DNA from: BS750m-G57 sp964607575 | GTDB lineage: Bacteria; Planctomycetota; Phycisphaerae; SM23-33 | Reading direction: 5' to 3' | Assembly: GCA_964607575.1 (NCBI GenBank) | Contig: CAZSLS010000003.1 | Coordinates: 37,021-101,020 of the forward strand | DNA: 64,000 nt | Shown here: in pieces, positions 9,252 to 17,165 of the stretch | How the letters are laid out: each line of letters begins with the position of its first letter | How positions within the stretch are numbered: position 1 is the stretch's first letter | Notes under the pieces: model-generated | What the model saw: only the letters and a program-made list of their open reading frames with translations | What the model was told of the DNA's origin: nothing | The model's database searches: none | Program-made: the position numbers and the translations under genes

Positions 9252-10562
9252 TTACGCGGGCGTCCATACGCCGGCGATTCGCGTATCGCAAAACTTGCAG
9301 GCGCCCTTGTCGATATTGACCTGTTCAACCGTGTACCCAATGCGCTGGACGACTGTTTTCTCGCACTTGGGGCACAAGGTTGTTTCGGCGTCTTTTACCC
9401 CGCCGACATTACCGATGTACGGATATCGCAGCCCGGCGCGTCTTGCTATCTCGCGAGCTTCGAGCAGTGTCTTGATCGGTGTCGGGGGCAGGTGCTTCAA
9501 CAGGTGGCGGGGTGAGAAGCGGCTGAAGTGGATCGGATAGTCGGGCCCGATATTATCGACGAGCCATTTGCACATGTCAGCCATGACGCGCAAATCGTCG
9601 GTGTATGTGGGCACGACGAGATTGGTGACCTCGAACCACACGCCGCGATCCTTCAGCGTCTTGAGAGTATCCAGGATCGGCTGGAGCTTACCCGAGTTGA
9701 GCTTCTGGTAGATCGCCGCGTCGAAGCCCTTGAGGTCAACGTTGGCTGCGTCGATGACTTCGCAGAGTTCTTTCAGAGGATCGGGGTTGATGTACCCGCA
9801 CGTGACCCATACGTTTCGGATGCCCCGAGCCTTGGCGAGCTTTGCCGTATCGTACATGTACTCGTAGAAGACTGTGGGCTCGGAGTAAGTATACGCCAGC
9901 GACGCACAGTTCATACGTTCTGCCAGCGACACCGCGTCGGCGGGCAGCAGGCTCAGGCGGTCCTTCACTCCCGGGCGGTTAAGCATGCCGAGCGTCGTGG
10001 TCCTCAGGCGGAACTCCTCGCCCCGCGGGTCTTTGAGTTCTTCGGGCTTGCGCTGCGATATATCCCAGTTCTGGCAGTTCAGGCACCTGAATCCGCACCC
10101 GGAAGTCGCCAGTGAAAATGTCTTGCTGGCGGGCAGGAAGTGGAAGAGCGGTTTCTTCTCGATGGGGTCCAGACCGAACGAACAGGGGTTCGCGTAGACC
10201 AGCGTGTACATCTTACCGTCCTTGTTGATGCGGTTCCTGCATCGCCCGCGGTCTTCGGGCTCGAGGAGGCAGTCATTGGGGCAGAGCAGACACTGGACGT
10301 TCGGGCCGAGTTTGCGATAGTGGCGAGCCTCTTTGGTCCAGCGGCGTCCCTGCCACTGAGCCCACAGCTCACCGGAAGGCGCATCTTTCTTGAATACACT
10401 GGCTGCCGAAGCCGCCGCGCGCCGCATCACGTGCCACGTCGCCGCGCACACGCCGGACACCGACGCCAGGGCGATCGCTCCGTACTTCAGGACGCTCCTG
10501 CGCGATATTCCCGCGGTTTTCGCGGCCGGTGCGGTCACTTCTTCGTTCGTCTGCCGATCCAT
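9252..10562 (-). CDS. amrS: AmmeMemoRadiSam system radical SAM enzyme with Tat-type leader
   Basis: This is a radical SAM protein of the AmmeMemoRadiSam group, 436 residues. The cluster-binding motif appears as CGFRCLNC (CxxxCxxC) near residue 155, in the usual context FSLATSGCGFRC. Upstream is a Cys-rich segment CLLCPNDCLL with GRC, and the C-terminus has CPKC and CKFC pairs that suggest a zinc ribbon. The N-terminus is unusual: SRRSVLKYG followed by a hydrophobic stretch, which matches a twin-arginine export signal. The ATG at 10562 is chosen because AGGAGG lies five bases before it; a GTG at 10568 is an alternative. It is the last gene of the operon and overlaps the preceding small membrane gene. 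The biochemical role of the system is not established. Confidence 0.88.
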   Translation of the reverse strand: MDRQTNEEVTAPAAKTAGISRRSVLKYGAIALASVSGVCAATWHVMRRAAASAASVFKKDAPSGELWAQWQGRRWTKEARHYRKLGPNVQCLLCPNDCLLEPEDRGRCRNRINKDGKMYTLVYANPCSFGLDPIEKKPLFHFLPASKTFSLATSGCGFRCLNCQNWDISQRKPEELKDPRGEEFRLRTTTLGMLNRPGVKDRLSLLPADAVSLAERMNCASLAYTYSEPTVFYEYMYDTAKLAKARGIRNVWVTCGYINPDPLKELCEVIDAANVDLKGFDAAIYQKLNSGKLQPILDTLKTLKDRGVWFEVTNLVVPTYTDDLRVMADMCKWLVDNIGPDYPIHFSRFSPRHLLKHLPPTPIKTLLEAREIARRAGLRYPYIGNVGGVKDAETTLCPKCEKTVVQRIGYTVEQVNIDKGACKFCDTRIAGVWTPA

Positions 10563-10825
10563 CCCCACCTCCTCATGGCCATGTAAGTGCTGGCCGCCGC
10601 GTGCACGAGAACCAACCCCGCCAGCGGCCAGACGAATGTCTGGTGTATCGCCAAGGCGGTGTCGCTGTCCAGCAGTTTCTCAAAACTCCACGTTCCGCTC
10701 ATCGCAAAACCGCTCACAATACATAATAGCGTCAATAACAGCAGGAACCACCCGGATATTCGGATAGTTTTGATCATGTAGAAGTTCAGTGTCTTCCTGG
10801 CCATTTCAAGCTCTCTTGCAGTCAT
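10535..10825 (-). CDS. Small cytochrome-b-like membrane protein
   Basis: This 96-residue membrane protein has two predicted helices (ISGWFLLLLTLLCIVSGFAMSG and FVWPLAGLVLVHAAASTYMAM). His residues at the start of the second helix (LAIHQTF) and inside it (LVHAA) recall short cytochrome-b-like haem-binding proteins. The start at 10825 forms an ATGA overlap with the stop of the upstream membrane gene, which is stronger evidence than the longer open frame to 10888. Its 3' end overlaps the radical SAM gene. A role in delivering electrons to the exported radical SAM enzyme is an attractive but unproven inference. Confidence 0.75.
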   Translation of the reverse strand: MTARELEMARKTLNFYMIKTIRISGWFLLLLTLLCIVSGFAMSGTWSFEKLLDSDTALAIHQTFVWPLAGLVLVHAAASTYMAMRRWGWIGRRTKK

Positions 10826-12981
10826 TTCGGCGACCGCAGCAGGATTATCGTCCCGCCGGCGGCCTTCAACGCCACCGCCACCACGCATACTCCGATCACG
10901 CCGATCAGCGGGATCAGCAGCGTACTGACCAGCAGCGCCCCCAGCGCCGCTCCGACCAGGTCGGCGGTGTAAAGCCGCGAAGCCGTCGGCGCGAGCCCTG
11001 AGAAATTTGCCTTACCGGCCAGCGGAAACTCCATACCCGCCAGCAAGCCGAGTATCAGCGTCGCGCACGGGACCGCTATTTGCGAACAGGTCGACATCAA
11101 CTGTGGATCGGCGATCCCGGCCAGCGCAGTCAGCATCACAGGCAGGAGTCCCGCGTAGATCGCCAGGGCAAACTCCAGCTTTGCCAGTCCGCGAGCGGTC
11201 CAGTGGTTCAGCATCCGGTTCATCGCCAGCGAGCCCAGCGACAGGCCCAACATGAACATCGTCACTATCAGGCCAATATTATGATACAAGCTGCCCTGGA
11301 GAATCTGAAAGCCCAACAGCAGCACGATCTCCAGAGACGCCACAGAAAAGCCCGTGGTGAAAATCGCCAGCGGTACGGCCCGGAGGCGGATCACGTAAAT
11401 CAGCAGGATTATCAGAAGCACCGCTTCGAGTGCGCCGGTCTGGTATTTGAATCGGCTAAGCCAGTACTGCAGGTGATAGTAATACCCGACGGGGTGCAGG
11501 TCCCTGTTGACCGGCGCGTCGGGGGAAATCGCGCGACGCACGTCAGCAATTCGGTCGGCGGTCAGAATACCGGTGAGATAGTTGGCGTTAACGTACTGGT
11601 TGCTGATACCGGCCGCTTCGATCCGTTCGGCGATGTCCATGGTCAACTCGCCGTCCGACGCCAGGAGGAACGTTCGCCCGGCTGGAACGATCAGAGACTC
11701 GCTGAAGACAGTTTCAAGCGTTCGATGCGCCGTCCCGATAAGCTGCGCCAACTCCTTGCTGAGGTAGTTGCGGTATTGTCCCATGGATATGCACAGCACG
11801 CCGCGCGGCGCGAGGGCGCGTTTGACCTCTCCGAAAAACTCGACCGTGTAGAAACGGTTGAGTTGTGAGGTCGAAGGGTCGGGAACGTTGACGATCACCA
11901 CGTCGTACTCACCGGCGGCCTGGCGGACGAACATGCGACCGTCGGTATTGAACGTGCGTATCCGCGGGTCGTCCAGGCTCGCGGGCAGGTATTTGCGCGA
12001 AACCTCCAGGATCAGCGGATCGAGCTCCACGTAGTCCACTTGGGCGTTGGGGTACTTGAGTATCTCCCGGGCCGATCCCGCCACACCGCCGGATATCAAT
12101 AGCACGCGCCGCGCTTTGGGGCGCTGGGCCATCGCGTAGTGTACCGACTCCTCGGCGCTTATGATATTGTGCGTCGACAGGAGCGGAAGACCGTTCTGGA
12201 TGAAAGTATGCTGCCCCGACGATTCGGTGACCACCAGGCTGCCGTACGGTGAATTGCCCCTGTAAACAACACGCTGCGGGGCGTATTGAATTTGCGTGGA
12301 TATCCCGTCGAGGTTTCCGGACCATGCCCCGCCAATCGCGATCGCCCCGAGGGCGACCAGCGCCCAAGCCGGTATCCTCGGGCGGAGCATCGCCGCAACG
12401 CACCCGGCCAGCAGCAGGTTCAACACCGCCGGTACGTACAGGATTCCGAAATGATCCTTCAGCAGGTGAATCAGCACGAAGCTGAACAGCACGCCGCCGA
12501 CAATTTCACCGATGCTGTCGAGGAAATACACCCTTCCGATACCCGCGGAAGTCTTGTCGGACGTGAGGATCCTGCACGACAGGATCAGCAGGTATCCGGT
12601 AATCAGGCAGTACGGCGCCAGAAGCACGAAGCAACTGAGCACCGCGGGGGTTACGCCGATGGCCTCACCGCGAATGAATACGACATTCCTCAGCGTTCTA
12701 AGTGCGAATACCGAGGCAATGGGTCCGACGGAGATAGCGATCTGTGCGACCAGGAGCACCCACAACGGATTTTTGAGCCTCGATGTCGTCCTTCCCAGCC
12801 ATGCGCCGAGCCCCGCCAACAGCAGCCAATTCCCCAGGATTATCCCGAAGATCATCTCGTTGCCCGCCAGGACACTCAGAAACTCGCGCATCAGCGTGAG
12901 CTGCGTGACGATCGACGAGACGCCCAGCGCGCACACGGAGAGAAAAAGCACAACCCGGCGCCGGCCCACGCCGTCACTCAT
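10822..12981 (-). CDS. Multi-spanning membrane protein with spermidine-synthase-like domain
   Basis: This protein of about 719 residues combines membrane helices at both ends with a central soluble domain. The domain resembles spermidine synthase: VLLISGGVAGSAREIL, VDYVELDPLILEV, DGRMFVRQ and YDVVIVNVPDPSTSQLNR. The N-terminal helices include SVCALGVSSIVTQLTLMREFLSVLAGNE, typical of membrane-fused SpeE homologues. The start is set at 12981, where ATGAGTGA overlaps the upstream stop; an ATG at 13008 would add nine residues. It lies between the Memo-AMMECR1 lipoprotein and the cytochrome-b-like gene. Whether it makes a polyamine or modifies another substrate is unknown. Confidence 0.85.
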   Translation of the reverse strand: MSDGVGRRRVVLFLSVCALGVSSIVTQLTLMREFLSVLAGNEMIFGIILGNWLLLAGLGAWLGRTTSRLKNPLWVLLVAQIAISVGPIASVFALRTLRNVVFIRGEAIGVTPAVLSCFVLLAPYCLITGYLLILSCRILTSDKTSAGIGRVYFLDSIGEIVGGVLFSFVLIHLLKDHFGILYVPAVLNLLLAGCVAAMLRPRIPAWALVALGAIAIGGAWSGNLDGISTQIQYAPQRVVYRGNSPYGSLVVTESSGQHTFIQNGLPLLSTHNIISAEESVHYAMAQRPKARRVLLISGGVAGSAREILKYPNAQVDYVELDPLILEVSRKYLPASLDDPRIRTFNTDGRMFVRQAAGEYDVVIVNVPDPSTSQLNRFYTVEFFGEVKRALAPRGVLCISMGQYRNYLSKELAQLIGTAHRTLETVFSESLIVPAGRTFLLASDGELTMDIAERIEAAGISNQYVNANYLTGILTADRIADVRRAISPDAPVNRDLHPVGYYYHLQYWLSRFKYQTGALEAVLLIILLIYVIRLRAVPLAIFTTGFSVASLEIVLLLGFQILQGSLYHNIGLIVTMFMLGLSLGSLAMNRMLNHWTARGLAKLEFALAIYAGLLPVMLTALAGIADPQLMSTCSQIAVPCATLILGLLAGMEFPLAGKANFSGLAPTASRLYTADLVGAALGALLVSTLLIPLIGVIGVCVVAVALKAAGGTIILLRSPK

Positions 12982-14560
12982 TGTTATCGCCGAGGGTTTC
13001 GTGTTCATGGAAGGCTTCGACCTGGTAGGTCAGCACGGTCAGACCGGGCTTTCGCCAGTCTGTCGGCGCCATGCCCGCTTTGCGCGACAACTGGCCGAGG
13101 AATGTCTTCTTGTCGGGCATCTGACCCCAGACCTGGGGAAGATATGTCGATTGCATGCGACCTTTTCTCAGAATCACTCCGTCGATGTGCGGGCGGAGCC
13201 TGGCGAGCAAATCTTCGGGAGATTTGAATTTCAGCGGTTTGGGGACCGTAAGAACGCTGATTTCGATCTCGATCTTGTCCAATTCGTCCGGTTTAACCGG
13301 TTTGAATCGCGGGTCTTTGGTCGCTGCGCTGCCGGTCATGTCCAGCACTTCCTGGTAGAGGGGTTGTTTTGGGAAGAATCCTCCGATGCAACCCCGCAGT
13401 CGTCCGGACCGCTTCAGCGTTACGAAGCAGGTTTTCGGTTCGAGAAGTTGTTTGGGGATTTCGGCGGTGTTGATCTTCGGGGGCCCTTGCCCTTTGGCGG
13501 TCTGAAGGAGCGTCTTGCGGGCGAGGGTCATGAGGAACTTCCGCTCCGCCGGACCGTACGTATCGCCCTCGGCCGCGGCGCTGCCGGTGTCTGATGCGGT
13601 GGGGTCGTAGAATGCAATTGCGGTATATCCGACAACCCTGGAGGTATCTCCCGTTGCGTCTCCGCTGTTGCAGGCGTTCAGCAGGCGGGTCTTCCATCCC
13701 TTGAGTTTGGCCAGGTGCATTAGCGAGAGGATCGGTTCGGCGCCGCACGCTTCCTGTGCGGCCATTGCGTCGGTGTCGAGTTTGCAGATGGTCTCGACGC
13801 ACTTGGCGTCCAGTTTTCGGGCGACGTCGTAGGGTTTGTGATGGCTCAGATCGCTGCTGGCGATCACGATGGTCTTATCGTCGACGTGCTTTGCGAGCAC
13901 GCGGGCCAGTTCCTTCGTGTCGGCGTTGCGGAGTACGGCGGGGACCAGCCGGAAGTCCTTCAGCGTCTTCTGGAGGAAGGGCAGTTGGACCTCCAGCGAG
14001 TGTTCCCACGTGTGGGGCGTGTCCTGTCCGAAGGGGGGCAGTTCCTTGCGCGCCTGGCGCCACCATCCGGGGCGTTGGACCTGGCAGGGGGGTTTGGATA
14101 CAAACGGGCCCTTACCGACCAGTTTACGCGCCAGCGGCGAGAGGGCGATCAGTCCCAACGGTGTGCGATAGGCCTCTACATCGGGGATCGAGGCGCCGCG
14201 ATATCCCCCCGCGTAATGGCTCGGCGCCAGGACGATCGCCGTACGAATACCCCTGCCTTCGAGTTGCTTGTAAGCCGCCGCCGCCGTCTTGCCGGAATAA
14301 CGATAACCCGCATGCGGACATACCAGACCTCGCAGACCCTTGATGCCCAGCGGCTTGGCCCCGACAAGAAGACCATCCACCATCTCCGACAGCTTCTGCT
14401 TGCTGGCAGGATAGAACATGCCCGACACCGCGGGCTCGCGAACGTTCGTGAATTCGCGATCCGCTGCCTGTCTGTCCCGGTCGTTTTCGTTATCCACCCC
14501 GCGGCCGCAACCGATCAATATCCCCACTATCACAATCAGAAACGTAGACACTCGGTACAT
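12974..14560 (-). CDS. Memo-AMMECR1 fusion lipoprotein (AmmeMemoRadiSam proteins B and A)
   Basis: This 528-residue fusion has two domains. The Memo domain (about residues 45-320) shows SGMFYPASKQ, PHAGYRYSG, APSHYAGG, SSDLSHHKPY and NACNSGDATG, with the conserved His and Cys of the family. The AMMECR1 domain follows (about 345-525), with the hallmark LRGCIGGF. The protein starts with a hydrophobic stretch and a lipobox (GILIGCGRG), so it should be anchored outside the cytoplasm. The ATG at 14560 has GAGGA nine bases upstream and fits the signal peptide; a longer in-frame start at 14611 would bury the signal. It is the first gene of a four-gene minus-strand operon. Confidence 0.9.
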   Translation of the reverse strand: MYRVSTFLIVIVGILIGCGRGVDNENDRDRQAADREFTNVREPAVSGMFYPASKQKLSEMVDGLLVGAKPLGIKGLRGLVCPHAGYRYSGKTAAAAYKQLEGRGIRTAIVLAPSHYAGGYRGASIPDVEAYRTPLGLIALSPLARKLVGKGPFVSKPPCQVQRPGWWRQARKELPPFGQDTPHTWEHSLEVQLPFLQKTLKDFRLVPAVLRNADTKELARVLAKHVDDKTIVIASSDLSHHKPYDVARKLDAKCVETICKLDTDAMAAQEACGAEPILSLMHLAKLKGWKTRLLNACNSGDATGDTSRVVGYTAIAFYDPTASDTGSAAAEGDTYGPAERKFLMTLARKTLLQTAKGQGPPKINTAEIPKQLLEPKTCFVTLKRSGRLRGCIGGFFPKQPLYQEVLDMTGSAATKDPRFKPVKPDELDKIEIEISVLTVPKPLKFKSPEDLLARLRPHIDGVILRKGRMQSTYLPQVWGQMPDKKTFLGQLSRKAGMAPTDWRKPGLTVLTYQVEAFHEHETLGDNNE

Positions 14561-14599
14561 GGTATTAGTCCTCGTGCTGCCAATGATAACATCACATTT

Positions 14600-14627
14600 A
14601 TTATACCCCATTGGCGGTGTATTTTAA
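14600..14627 (-). promoter_or_regulatory. Predicted sigma-70-type promoter of the AmmeMemoRadiSam operon
   Basis: On the minus strand TTAAAA (14622-14627) and a perfect TATAAT (14600-14605) are 16 bases apart. Transcription would begin near 14593, about 33 bases before the Memo-AMMECR1 start. Confidence 0.6.
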
Positions 14628-14657
14628 CCCGCATGTCCCTAAAGTGCGGATATATGC

Positions 14658-14685
14658 TTGAAAGATGCCCCCGGGAGCATACTAT
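14658..14685 (+). promoter_or_regulatory. Predicted promoter of the hexulose-phosphate synthase operon
   Basis: TTGAAA (14658-14663) and TACTAT (14680-14685) are 16 bases apart. The predicted start of transcription falls two or three bases before the ATG at 14695, which has no Shine-Dalgarno sequence. The mRNA may therefore be leaderless. Confidence 0.4.
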
Positions 14686-14694
14686 CTTATAGAA

Positions 14695-16011
14695 ATGAGT
14701 GATGTCAGATTACAAGTTGCGTTGGATTTCCTCGAACTCCCGCGAGCGATGGATGTCGCCAGGTCGGCTGTTGCCGGCGGCGCCGACTATATCGAAGCCG
14801 GTACGCCGCTGATCAAGTCCGAAGGGTTAGACGCGGTCAGGCGGCTCCGCGAGATGTTCCCGGACAAGACGATCATCGCGGACATGAAGACGATGGACGC
14901 CGGGAAGATCGAAGCCCAGGCCGCCGCCAAGGCGGGCGCCAATATCATCACCGTTTCCGGGACCGCTTCCCTGCCGACCATCAGGGAATGTGTCGAGGTC
15001 GGCGCCCATTACGGGATCGAAGTCGCTGTCGATCTGCTGGGCGTTCTCGATCCGGTTGCTTTTGCCTCCCAGGCCGGTGAGTTGGGCGTGGCGTGGCTTG
15101 ACGTGCATTGTCCCATCGATCAGCAGATGTCCGGGCAGGACCCGCTGGCGGTTCTCAAACAGGTCCGCGGCGCGACCGATCTGATACTGGCCGTCGCAGG
15201 TGGGATCAATAGCGAGACGGCGCCCGACGCGGTCGCCGCCGGCGCCGACGTCGTGATTGTCGGCGGGGCGATCACCAAGGCCGTCGACCCCCAACAGGCA
15301 ACCGCTGATATTCGCGCCGCCATCGATTCGGGACAGTCCGTCGCCAGCGATCTGTTCAAACGAGTCTCGGCCGACACCATCCGCCAGGTACTCCAGACGG
15401 TTCGCACTTCCAATATTTCAGACGGTAGTCATCGCCTCGAATGTCTCGAGGGGATAAGGCCTTTGAGTCCCGGTCAGTTCGCCTGCGGACCGGCGGTTAC
15501 CGTTCGGACACTTCCGGGCGACTGGGCCAAGTCCGTCGAAGCCATCGACATCGCACAACCGGGGGACGTGATTGTGGTCGACGCCTGCAGCAAGCCCCCG
15601 GCGATCTGGGGCGAACTGGCCACCGAGAGCGCAAAGGCAAAAGGTATCGCAGGTCTCGTCGTTGACGGGGCGGTGCGAGATACCGCCGATATCCGGAGAC
15701 TCGAGTTCGACGTCTGGACCCGCCACATTACCAGCCACGCCGGCGATCCGCACGGGCATGGCGAGATAAACCAGCCAATCCAGGTCGGCGGGCAGGCAGT
15801 CGCGCCGGGAGACTGGATCGTAGCCGACGATGACGGCGTGATGGTGCTGCCAAAGGTCCGCGCGGTCGAAATGGCAAACCGCGCCGCCGACGTCCTCGAA
15901 GCCGAAAACCGCATCCGTCAGGAAATCCGAGACGGTAAGGGTACGCTCGGGCAGGTCATAAACCTGCTGCGATGGGAGAAGCAAGGAGGCAACCGTGCCA
16001 TCATGGGATAA
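14695..16011 (+). CDS. 3-hexulose-6-phosphate synthase / RraA-like fusion
   Basis: This 438-residue fusion belongs to the ribulose monophosphate pathway. Residues 1-210 are hexulose-6-phosphate synthase (LQVALDFLELPRAMDVARS, IADMKTMDAGKIEAQ, VAGGINSETAPDAVAAGADVVIVGGAI), which joins formaldehyde and ribulose 5-phosphate or runs in reverse to supply pentose phosphate. Residues about 230-430 are RraA-like (GDVIVVDACSKPPAIWGEL, GIAGLVVDGAVRDTADI). That fold is shared by aldolases and the RNase E regulator, so its role here is unclear. The start at 14695 matches the family N-terminus. The gene overlaps the isomerase gene by 17 bases. Confidence 0.9.
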   Translation: MSDVRLQVALDFLELPRAMDVARSAVAGGADYIEAGTPLIKSEGLDAVRRLREMFPDKTIIADMKTMDAGKIEAQAAAKAGANIITVSGTASLPTIRECVEVGAHYGIEVAVDLLGVLDPVAFASQAGELGVAWLDVHCPIDQQMSGQDPLAVLKQVRGATDLILAVAGGINSETAPDAVAAGADVVIVGGAITKAVDPQQATADIRAAIDSGQSVASDLFKRVSADTIRQVLQTVRTSNISDGSHRLECLEGIRPLSPGQFACGPAVTVRTLPGDWAKSVEAIDIAQPGDVIVVDACSKPPAIWGELATESAKAKGIAGLVVDGAVRDTADIRRLEFDVWTRHITSHAGDPHGHGEINQPIQVGGQAVAPGDWIVADDDGVMVLPKVRAVEMANRAADVLEAENRIRQEIRDGKGTLGQVINLLRWEKQGGNRAIMG

Positions 16012-16546
16012 AAATGCAGTCCGAGCCGCCGGAAAGGGGCTCCTGGATCGTATAGACGCGGTCATGGTCGAGGCCGACTGGTCCGGTTTCGTCGAACTCG
16101 CGGACATGGTTCCCCAAGTCGACAGGACGTTCCTGACCGGAGCCGGGCGATCCGGACTCGTGGCCAGGAGTTTCGGTATGCGCCTCATGCACGCGGGGCT
16201 TCCCGCATTCATTCCCGGAGAAACCGTCACACCCGCCGCCAGCGCCGGCGACCTGCTCGTGGCCGTCAGTTGCACCGGAACCACCGGATACACCGAGTAC
16301 CTCGCACGCCGCGCGCGAGAACTGGGCGCGAAAGTTATCGTCATCACCGCCGAGGCCCAGTCGCCGATGGCGCTGGGAGCCCACAAAGTTATTCTCGTAC
16401 CGGCTAGAGGCGACGACATAGTCGTGCGGGCAGCCGTGTTTGAACACGCCGCGAGCCTCTGTCTCGACGCAGTTTTCAACATACTCGTCGACAGACTGAA
16501 ACTAGACGCGGATTCACTGAGGCAGCGCCACGCGAATCTCGAATAA
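15995..16546 (+). CDS. hxlB: 6-phospho-3-hexuloisomerase (SIS domain)
   Basis: This 183-residue SIS-domain protein interconverts hexulose 6-phosphate and fructose 6-phosphate, the step after the preceding synthase. Visible family features are VDRTFLTGAGRSGLVARSFGMRLMHAG, AVSCTGTTGYTEYLARRARELGAKVIVITA and the C-terminal FEHAASLCLDAVFNILVDRL. Translation starts at a GTG within the preceding gene, with AAGGAGG five bases upstream, which decides the start. The pair forms a compact RuMP module for formaldehyde fixation or detoxification, or for pentose synthesis. Confidence 0.92.
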   Translation: MPSWDKNAVRAAGKGLLDRIDAVMVEADWSGFVELADMVPQVDRTFLTGAGRSGLVARSFGMRLMHAGLPAFIPGETVTPAASAGDLLVAVSCTGTTGYTEYLARRARELGAKVIVITAEAQSPMALGAHKVILVPARGDDIVVRAAVFEHAASLCLDAVFNILVDRLKLDADSLRQRHANLE

Positions 16547-16635
16547 GGATTTGGGGCTAAGGCTATTAAGGGCTGGTGGTTGCGGGCGATCAACGCGAAG
16601 GTGCTCCCAACGGCCTGCTATCGGCGAGAATTGCC

Positions 16636-16663
16636 TTGCATGGGTTGGGCGCAGGTATATAAT
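16636..16663 (+). promoter_or_regulatory. Predicted sigma-70-type promoter
   Basis: TTGCAT (16636-16641) and a perfect TATAAT (16658-16663) are 16 bases apart, about 40 bases before the hypothetical membrane gene at 16704. Confidence 0.5.
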
Positions 16664-16703
16664 TGCTGGAGCGGATGGATTTTGAATCTGCTACGGGATT
16701 TCT

Positions 16704-17144
16704 ATGTCTGAATTACGTCATGAAAAGCGAGTTACATCACACCCTCCGGTGGTGCAGTGGGTGCTTGTGGTGATTCTCTCTGTGATAGCCACCTGCCTTC
16801 TACTGGAGTTGGGTTTGGGCGCGTCTTCGGCTACCGGGCAGGTGACTTCCGTTGGCGGTAACGACATGTTGGTCGTTGGCGGTCAGATCACCAAGGATTC
16901 CTACGGTCTGTATTTGGTGGACATGAAGAGGCAGTCGCTGTGTGTTTATCAATGGCTGCCTGGCACGAGGAAGCTGCGTTTGATGGCCGCCCGCACGCTT
17001 AAATATGACGTCCAGTTGGACGAGTACAATGTCGACAAGCCTACCCCCAGTGACGTGAAACGTCTGGTCGAGCAGCACAAGAGACTGGGCGGTGAGAAAA
17101 CAAGCAAGACCGGTGGCGCCGTACAACCGGCCGCTACCCAATAG
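16704..17144 (+). CDS. Hypothetical membrane-anchored protein
   Basis: The family of this 146-residue protein was not recognised. It has one N-terminal membrane helix (VQWVLVVILSVIATCLLLELGLG). The following domain contains GGNDMLVVGGQITKDSYGLYLVDMKRQSLCVYQWLPGTRKLRLMAAR in shorter identifiable pieces, which reads as short beta strands. The tail is charged. The next gene begins 21 bases downstream, so the two are likely co-transcribed. A promoter lies just upstream. The short domain resembles a single propeller-like hairpin, but no function can be assigned. Confidence 0.7.
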   Translation: MSELRHEKRVTSHPPVVQWVLVVILSVIATCLLLELGLGASSATGQVTSVGGNDMLVVGGQITKDSYGLYLVDMKRQSLCVYQWLPGTRKLRLMAARTLKYDVQLDEYNVDKPTPSDVKRLVEQHKRLGGEKTSKTGGAVQPAATQ

Positions 17145-17165
17145 GATCAAGCCGACAGGAGTCAG

